In this document: in pieces, positions 59,156-64,000 of the stretch
Layout: every line of letters starts with the position of its first letter
How positions within the stretch are numbered: the stretch's first letter is position 1
Origin: Mucilaginibacter sp. KACC 22063
Lineage (GTDB): Bacteria; Bacteroidota; Bacteroidia; Sphingobacteriales; Sphingobacteriaceae
Direction: 5' to 3'
Assembly (NCBI RefSeq): GCF_028736115.1
Contig: NZ_CP117877.1
Coordinates: 186,001-250,000 of the forward strand
Length of the DNA: 64,000 bases
Program-made: the position numbers and the translations under genes
The notes under the pieces: generated by a model
What the model saw: the letters and a program-made list of their open reading frames with translations, nothing else
Database searches by the model: none
Told to the model about the DNA's origin: nothing

Positions 59156-59347
59156 ATGCCAAATCCGAAACGTAAATTTTCGAAATCAAGAAGAGATAAA
59201 CGCAGAACCCACTACAAAGCAGAAGCTCCGGGTTTAACAACTTGCAAAACTACCGGCGCTGTACACTTACCTCACAGAGCTTACACTGTTGATGGTAACC
59301 TTTACTACAACGGTAAATTACTTGTTGAAAAAACTTCTGTAGCTTAA
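59156..59347 (+). CDS. rpmF: 50S ribosomal protein L32
   Basis: L32 is a small protein of the large ribosomal subunit. The 63-residue sequence starts MPNPKRKFSKSRRDKRRTHYK and contains LTTCKTTGAVHLPHRAY. Only one Cys is present, so it is the zinc-free form; zinc-binding L32 has a four-Cys motif. It lies between DUF177 and plsX, the standard arrangement. Confidence 0.98.
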   Translation: MPNPKRKFSKSRRDKRRTHYKAEAPGLTTCKTTGAVHLPHRAYTVDGNLYYNGKLLVEKTSVA

Positions 59348-59364
59348 GTTAATTTTCTGCCTGA

Positions 59365-60303
59365 ATGAAGATTGGCTTAGATATTATGGGCGGTGATTAC
59401 GCTCCCAAAGCAACCGTTTTAGGGGCAATTGCAGCTTATAAAGTACTATCAGCAGATCATCAGTTGGTATTGATAGGTGATAAGCCAACGGCTTTGAGCC
59501 TGCTCGAAGAAAACAACTTCAGCCCCGATAACTTTGAGTTTGTACATACAACCCAGGTTATTGGCATGGGCGAGCACCCTACCAAGGCCATTGTTCAGAA
59601 ACCGGACTCCAGCATAGCCGTTGGCTTTAATATGCTGAAGGAGGGAAAGATACAGGCTTTTTCGTCGGCCGGGAACACGGGCGCTATGTTAGTGGGCTCG
59701 GTTTTCAGCGTAAAAAGTATTTCGGGCGTATTACGCCCTGCCATGGCAACCATTGTACCCAAACTGAAAGGCGGTTTGGGTATTTTGTTGGACGTTGGCG
59801 CCAATGCCGATTGCAAGCCGGACACCCTGCTGCAATTTGGCGTTTTAGGCAGTTTATATGCCGAATCTATCTACAAAATTGCTACTCCGCGCGTTGCCTT
59901 AATGAATATTGGCGAAGAGGAAGAAAAGGGCAATCTGCTTACCCAGGCAACGTATCCTTTAATGAAGGAGACTAAATTATTTAATTTTGTTGGCAACATT
60001 GAAGGGCGTGACGTTTTCAGCGAAGATGCCGATGTTATTGTTACTGATGGCTTTACTGGTAACGTGATCCTGAAAATGGCCGAGTCTTTTTATGTGATTT
60101 CACTTAAAAAGCAAATCAAGGACGAGTTTTTCGATCGCTTCAACTACGAGCAATATGGCGGAAGCCCTATTTTGGGTGTAAATGCCCCTGTAGTAGTTGG
60201 GCACGGCATCTCCAATCCGGAGGCCATAAAAAATATGGTACTTTTATCAAAAGATATGTTTGAAAGCGGTTTGATCGAAAAAATTAAACAAGCTTTCCAA
60301 TAA
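59365..60303 (+). CDS. plsX: Phosphate acyltransferase PlsX
   Basis: PlsX turns acyl-ACP into acyl-phosphate, the first step of phospholipid synthesis with PlsY. The 312 residues show MKIGLDIMGGDYAPKATVLGA, SAGNTGAMLVGSVF, LLDVGANADCKP, MNIGEEEEKGN and TDGFTGNVILKMAES. It follows rpmF by 17 bases in the classical rpmF-plsX-fabH order, which links ribosome production to membrane synthesis through co-transcription. Confidence 0.97.
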   Translation: MKIGLDIMGGDYAPKATVLGAIAAYKVLSADHQLVLIGDKPTALSLLEENNFSPDNFEFVHTTQVIGMGEHPTKAIVQKPDSSIAVGFNMLKEGKIQAFSSAGNTGAMLVGSVFSVKSISGVLRPAMATIVPKLKGGLGILLDVGANADCKPDTLLQFGVLGSLYAESIYKIATPRVALMNIGEEEEKGNLLTQATYPLMKETKLFNFVGNIEGRDVFSEDADVIVTDGFTGNVILKMAESFYVISLKKQIKDEFFDRFNYEQYGGSPILGVNAPVVVGHGISNPEAIKNMVLLSKDMFESGLIEKIKQAFQ

Positions 60304-60319
60304 ATAAGATATTAATACA

Positions 60320-61309
60320 ATGCAAAAAACCTATGCTGCTATTACAGCTGTGAATGGTTATGTACCAGAGTACGTATTAACCAATCAGGAGCTGGAAACA
60401 ATGGTGGACACGAACGACGAATGGATCATCAGCCGTACCGGTATCAAAGAGCGTCGTATTCTCAAAGGCGAGGGCCTTGCAACCTCAGATATGGCAGTTC
60501 CGGCTGTTGAAGGCCTGCTTAAAAAACGCGGCATCACTGCAAATGATCTGGACCTGATTATTTTCTGTACCACTACACCTGATATGCCTTTCCCGGCAAC
60601 TGCAAATATTTTAGCTGATAAAATAGGCGCGAAAAATGCATGGGGGTATGATTTACAGGCAGCATGTTCTGGCTTTTTGTTTGGGCTATCTACAGGTGCA
60701 AGCTTTATTGAAAGCGGCAGGCATCAAAAAGTACTGGTAGTAGGCGGCGATAAAATGTCATCTATCATCAATTACGAAGACCGCGCTACCTGCATCATTT
60801 TTGGTGACGGTTGTGGTTGTGCTCTTTTAGAGCCTAACAACGAAGGTTTTGGTATACTTGATTCAGTTTTAAAAAGCGATGGCGCTGGCCGCAGCTTCTT
60901 AAACATGAAGGCAGGCGGTTCATTAAAACCGGCAAGCCACGAAACTATTGACGCCAAAGAACATTTTGCTTACCAGGAAGGCCAAACCGTATTTAAGTTT
61001 GCGGTAACCAATATGGCCGAAGTTGCTGCCGAAGTAATGGAACGCAACAATCTTAGCTCAGACGATGTATCATGGCTGGTGCCGCACCAGGCTAATAAAC
61101 GCATTATTGATGCTACTGCAAACCGCACCGGCCTAAGCGCCGATAAGGTGATAATTAACATAGACCGTTATGGCAATACCACCAACGGCACTATACCATT
61201 GTGCCTGTGGGAGTGGGAAAATAAATTTAAGAAGGGCGATAACCTTATTTTAGCTGCTTTTGGCGGCGGTTTTACATGGGGAGCCATGTATATCAAATGG
61301 GCTTATTAA
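60320..61309 (+). CDS. fabH: Beta-ketoacyl-ACP synthase III
   Basis: FabH starts fatty acid synthesis by condensing acyl-CoA with malonyl-ACP. The Cys-His-Asn triad is present: Cys116 in [10 protein letters not shown], His in [11 protein letters not shown] and Asn in [12 protein letters not shown]. The start [19 protein letters not shown] and 329-residue length are typical. Acyl-CoA preference (branched or straight chain) cannot be read from sequence. Confidence 0.97.
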   Translation: MQKTYAAITAVNGYVPEYVLTNQELETMVDTNDEWIISRTGIKERRILKGEGLATSDMAVPAVEGLLKKRGITANDLDLIIFCTTTPDMPFPATANILADKIGAKNAWGYDLQAACSGFLFGLSTGASFIESGRHQKVLVVGGDKMSSIINYEDRATCIIFGDGCGCALLEPNNEGFGILDSVLKSDGAGRSFLNMKAGGSLKPASHETIDAKEHFAYQEGQTVFKFAVTNMAEVAAEVMERNNLSSDDVSWLVPHQANKRIIDATANRTGLSADKVIINIDRYGNTTNGTIPLCLWEWENKFKKGDNLILAAFGGGFTWGAMYIKWAY

Positions 61310-61389
61310 TTTCGCTTCAACTTTTTTCATATAAATTGTTATAACTTAGATATTTAATCTTTTATCCAAAATCAATTTCTTAGTAAAGT

Positions 61390-61869
61390 ATGGATATCAA
61401 ACAAATTCAGGATTTGATCCGCTTCGTTTCAAAAGCTGGCGTTAGCGAAGTTTCTATCGAGCAAAACGAATTTAAAATCACCATTAAAGCGGCTCAGGCT
61501 CCAACAATAGTTAATGCAACTATTCCGTCTGCAGTTCCTGCTGGTGTACCGGCAGCGCCTGCTCCGATGGTTCCGGTAGCACATACCCCTGCACCGGCTG
61601 AAGCGCCAGCTGCAGCTGATGTGTCTAAGTATTTAACTATTAAGTCGCCAATGATCGGTACTTTCTACCGTTCATCAACACCTGAAAAACCATCGTTTGT
61701 AAACGTTGGTGACGAGATTAAACCAGGTTCTGTACTTTGCATTGTTGAAGCGATGAAACTGTTTAACGAAATTGAATCTGAAGTTTCTGGCCGTATCGTA
61801 AAAGTACTTGTTGAAAATGCATCACCTGTAGAATACGATCAGCCTTTGTTTTTAGTAGAACCTATGTAA
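61390..61869 (+). CDS. accB: Biotin carboxyl carrier protein of acetyl-CoA carboxylase
   Basis: AccB carries biotin between the carboxylase and transferase sites. The 159-residue protein has an N-terminal domain, an Ala/Pro-rich linker (about 40-78) and a biotinyl domain with SPMIGTFYRSSTPEKPSFVNVGD and EAMKLFNEIE, where Lys123 takes the biotin. accC follows 89 bases later. The carboxyltransferase genes accA and accD are not in the window. Confidence 0.97.
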   Translation: MDIKQIQDLIRFVSKAGVSEVSIEQNEFKITIKAAQAPTIVNATIPSAVPAGVPAAPAPMVPVAHTPAPAEAPAAADVSKYLTIKSPMIGTFYRSSTPEKPSFVNVGDEIKPGSVLCIVEAMKLFNEIESEVSGRIVKVLVENASPVEYDQPLFLVEPM

Positions 61870-61958
61870 TTGATGATTGCACCGATTCTTATTTGATTTC
61901 ACCGATAACCAATCAGTGAGATCTTTTTTTAAATCAGTGAAATCTAAAATTAAAAAAC

Positions 61959-63293
61959 ATGTTTAAAAAAATACTCATAGCTAACCGTGGTGAAATTGCC
62001 CTGCGTGTGATACGTACTTGTAAAGAGATGGGCATTAAAACCGTAGCTGTATATTCAACTGCCGACCGCGACAGCCTGCACGTACGTTTTGCAGACGAGG
62101 CTGTTTGTATCGGTCCGCCTGCAAGCCGCGACTCTTACTTAAATATTCCGAACATCATTTCAGCTGCCGAAGTTACCAATGCCGATGCTATCCATCCAGG
62201 ATATGGTTTCTTATCTGAGAACGCTAAGTTTTCTGCGATCTGCGCTGAATACGGTATAAAATTTATCGGTGCTACTGCCGATCAGATTAATGCCATGGGT
62301 GACAAGGCTTCTGCAAAAGCAACCATGAAAAAAGCGGGTGTGCCTACTATTCCGGGTTCTGAAGGCTTGTTGCATGATGTTAAAGAAGGCATTACTGTTG
62401 CCAATAAAATAGGCTACCCTGTGATACTTAAAGCTACTGCCGGTGGTGGTGGCCGTGGTATGCGTATTGTTTGGAACGACCTTGAGTTTGAACCGGCATG
62501 GGATTCGGCACGTACCGAGGCCGGTGCCGCTTTCGGAAACGACGGTATTTATTTAGAAAAGTTTGTAGAGGACCCTCGCCACATCGAGATCCAGGTGGTT
62601 GGCGATCAATATGGCAAAGTTTGCCATCTTTCTGAACGCGATTGCTCTATACAGCGCCGTCACCAGAAACTGGTTGAAGAATCTCCTTCACCCTTCATGA
62701 CCGAAAAACTGCGTAAAAAAATGGGTGAAGCTGCTATTAAAGGAGCGAAAGCTGTTAAATACGAAGGTGCAGGCACTATTGAGTTTTTGGTTGACAAGCA
62801 CCGCAATTTCTACTTTATGGAGATGAATACCCGTATCCAGGTAGAACACCCGGTAACTGAAGAAGTAATAAACTTTGACCTGATCAAAGAACAGATCAAA
62901 GTTGCGGCAGGTATCCCTATTTCAGGCAAAAACTACGAGCCAACCATGCATGCCATCGAGTGTCGTATCAATGCTGAAGATCCTGCCAACGGTTTCCGCC
63001 CGTCGCCGGGTAAAATTACCAACTTCCACTCTCCGGGTGGCCACGGTGTAAGGGTGGATACCCACGTTTACAGTGGCTATGTGATACCGCCGAATTATGA
63101 TTCGATGATTGCCAAGCTTATTTGTGTGGCGCAAACACGAGAAGAAGCTTTAAATACGATGGAGCGTGCATTATCAGAATTTGTTATCGAAGGTATTAAA
63201 ACCACTATTCCTTTCCATTTAAAATTAATGCAGGACCCAAATTTCCGAGCAGGTAACTTTACCACAAAATTTATGGAAAGTTTCGAATTCTAA
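61959..63293 (+). CDS. accC: Acetyl-CoA carboxylase biotin carboxylase subunit
   Basis: AccC carboxylates biotin on AccB using ATP and bicarbonate. It is a 444-residue ATP-grasp enzyme. It starts [21 protein letters not shown]. The nucleotide loop is [35 protein letters not shown] and [19 protein letters not shown] carry catalytic and metal residues, and the biotin-carboxylase C-terminal domain has ECRINAEDP. It closes the lipid operon and is followed by a terminator. Confidence 0.98.
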   Translation: MFKKILIANRGEIALRVIRTCKEMGIKTVAVYSTADRDSLHVRFADEAVCIGPPASRDSYLNIPNIISAAEVTNADAIHPGYGFLSENAKFSAICAEYGIKFIGATADQINAMGDKASAKATMKKAGVPTIPGSEGLLHDVKEGITVANKIGYPVILKATAGGGGRGMRIVWNDLEFEPAWDSARTEAGAAFGNDGIYLEKFVEDPRHIEIQVVGDQYGKVCHLSERDCSIQRRHQKLVEESPSPFMTEKLRKKMGEAAIKGAKAVKYEGAGTIEFLVDKHRNFYFMEMNTRIQVEHPVTEEVINFDLIKEQIKVAAGIPISGKNYEPTMHAIECRINAEDPANGFRPSPGKITNFHSPGGHGVRVDTHVYSGYVIPPNYDSMIAKLICVAQTREEALNTMERALSEFVIEGIKTTIPFHLKLMQDPNFRAGNFTTKFMESFEF

Positions 63294-63327
63294 TTCAGCT
63301 TTTTACGTATATACATAAAAATACCCC

Positions 63328-63362
63328 AATACCATTCTAACTTCAAACAGAATGGTATTTTT
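63328..63362 (+). terminator. Terminator after accC
   Basis: AATACCATTCT and AGAATGGTATT form an 11-base stem with a 10-base loop, followed by Ts, 34 bases past the accC stop and just before tatC. Confidence 0.85.
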
Positions 63363-63373
63363 GTTTCTGATAC

Positions 63374-64000
63374 ATGAGCGAGAATAAAATAGTAAAGGCC
63401 ATAAAAGAGAAGAGTAAGAACCTCGAGGCCGAGATGTCATTTTTTGATCACCTGGAAGCACTGCGCTGGCACCTGATCCGGGCCTCTATTGCTATCCTGG
63501 TATTCATGGTAGTAGCCTTTATCTATTATGATTTTATTTTCGATACCATTATTATGGGGCCTAAAAAGCCTACTTTTTGGACTTATCGGATGCTCTGCAA
63601 ACTTGGCGAAGCGCTTCACAGGCCAGGTTTTTGTATTGATAAAATACCCGGTAAAATTATCAATACCGAAATGGCAGGCCAGTTTACACTGGAAATCAAT
63701 TCAGCATTGATAATTGGTATTACGCTTGGTTTTCCTTATTTACTGTGGGAGTTGTGGCGTTTTATTAAACCGGCATTACATGAGAAAGAACGTAAAGCTG
63801 CAAGTGGCTTCGTATTCTATGCAACCTTACTATTCCTTATCGGGATAATGTTTGGTTATTTCGTTATCGTTCCGGAGTCAATCAGTTTCCTGGCTAACCT
63901 TAGCGTAAGTAAAGAGATAGAAAATACGTTTACAGTTGATTCTTATCTTTCGTCTGTAGCTACACTAACGCTGGCAACAGGTATCGTATTTGAGTTGCCA
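63374..64000 (+). CDS. tatC: Twin-arginine translocase subunit TatC, cut by window edge
   Basis: TatC recognises twin-arginine signals and forms the core of the Tat channel for folded proteins. 209 codons are open from the ATG to the window end. MSFFDHLEALRWHLIRASIAI is the typical first cytoplasmic region and helix, and FPYLLWELWRFIKPALHEKERKAA is a diagnostic block. Several TM helices are visible. A Pro/Gly-rich insert lies between the first two helices. A Tat substrate, the aldehyde oxidoreductase subunit, is encoded at 44-45 kb. Confidence 0.95.
   Translation, partial: MSENKIVKAIKEKSKNLEAEMSFFDHLEALRWHLIRASIAILVFMVVAFIYYDFIFDTIIMGPKKPTFWTYRMLCKLGEALHRPGFCIDKIPGKIINTEMAGQFTLEINSALIIGITLGFPYLLWELWRFIKPALHEKERKAASGFVFYATLLFLIGIMFGYFVIVPESISFLANLSVSKEIENTFTVDSYLSSVATLTLATGIVFELP

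Overview
The window is a 64 kb chromosomal stretch from a member of the Bacteroidota, most likely Sphingobacteriaceae and close to Mucilaginibacter or Pedobacter. This placement is an inference from gene content. The supporting features are a 287-residue principal sigma factor, many small lipoproteins with a Cys lipobox, promoter matches to TTG-N19-TAnnTTTG, a YtxJ-type protein, a DUF721 gene beside recF, and hairpin-forming intergenic repeats of the kind seen in this group. Almost all of the window is chromosomal core. No prophage, transposase, CRISPR array or rRNA was found.

Layout. 1-3.2 kb: exported proteins and lipoproteins of unknown function. 3.3-4.7 kb: rhomboid protease. 4.7-5.9 kb: an unusual tRNA-Ser locus with a stand-alone GIY-YIG nuclease gene between a broken tRNA-Ser copy and an intact one. 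6-11.3 kb: asparaginase, TatD nuclease, two tandem FKBP isomerases and a DHH phosphoesterase. 11.4-17.9 kb: ndk, DUF721-recF, a TPR protein, ribH, a YtxJ-like protein, lipA, and an ECF sigma/anti-sigma pair. 18-23.5 kb: NAD(P)HX repair enzyme, uvrA and a lytic transglycosylase. 23.7-28 kb: a pseudouridine synthase with a long basic repeat tail, then cydAB. 28.2-31.8 kb: ITPase, a SurA-like chaperone and a MoxR ATPase. 31.9-37.6 kb: an exported NTF2-like protein, a zinc-finger/flavoprotein pair, an alpha/beta hydrolase, rpoD and a TfoX-like protein.

37.7-45.1 kb holds a phosphodiesterase, a histidine phosphatase and a complete periplasmic molybdenum aldehyde oxidoreductase operon (PaoABC-type) with its XdhC chaperone and a MocA-like cytidylyltransferase. 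45.2-54.3 kb is a carbohydrate block: GH9, GH20, GH3, ThuA and GH9. All five are exported, and there is no SusC/SusD pair nearby. 54.3-57.9 kb carries a YjbR-like protein, pepT and aspS. 57.9-63.3 kb is an FKBP lipoprotein and the classical lipid operon DUF177-rpmF-plsX-fabH-accB-accC, followed by the start of tatC at the right edge. The left-edge lipoprotein gene and tatC are both cut by the window.

I did not find a clearly new multi-gene system. The most unusual structures are: (i) the promoter / broken tRNA-Ser / GIY-YIG / intact tRNA-Ser arrangement, where a palindrome sits in the anticodon loop of the broken copy; (ii) a set of mosaic intergenic repeats (called A, B, C and D here) that recur in fixed order, two of them directly at the stop codons of uvrA and cydB; and (iii) the zinc-finger plus CxxC-less thioredoxin-reductase-like pair.
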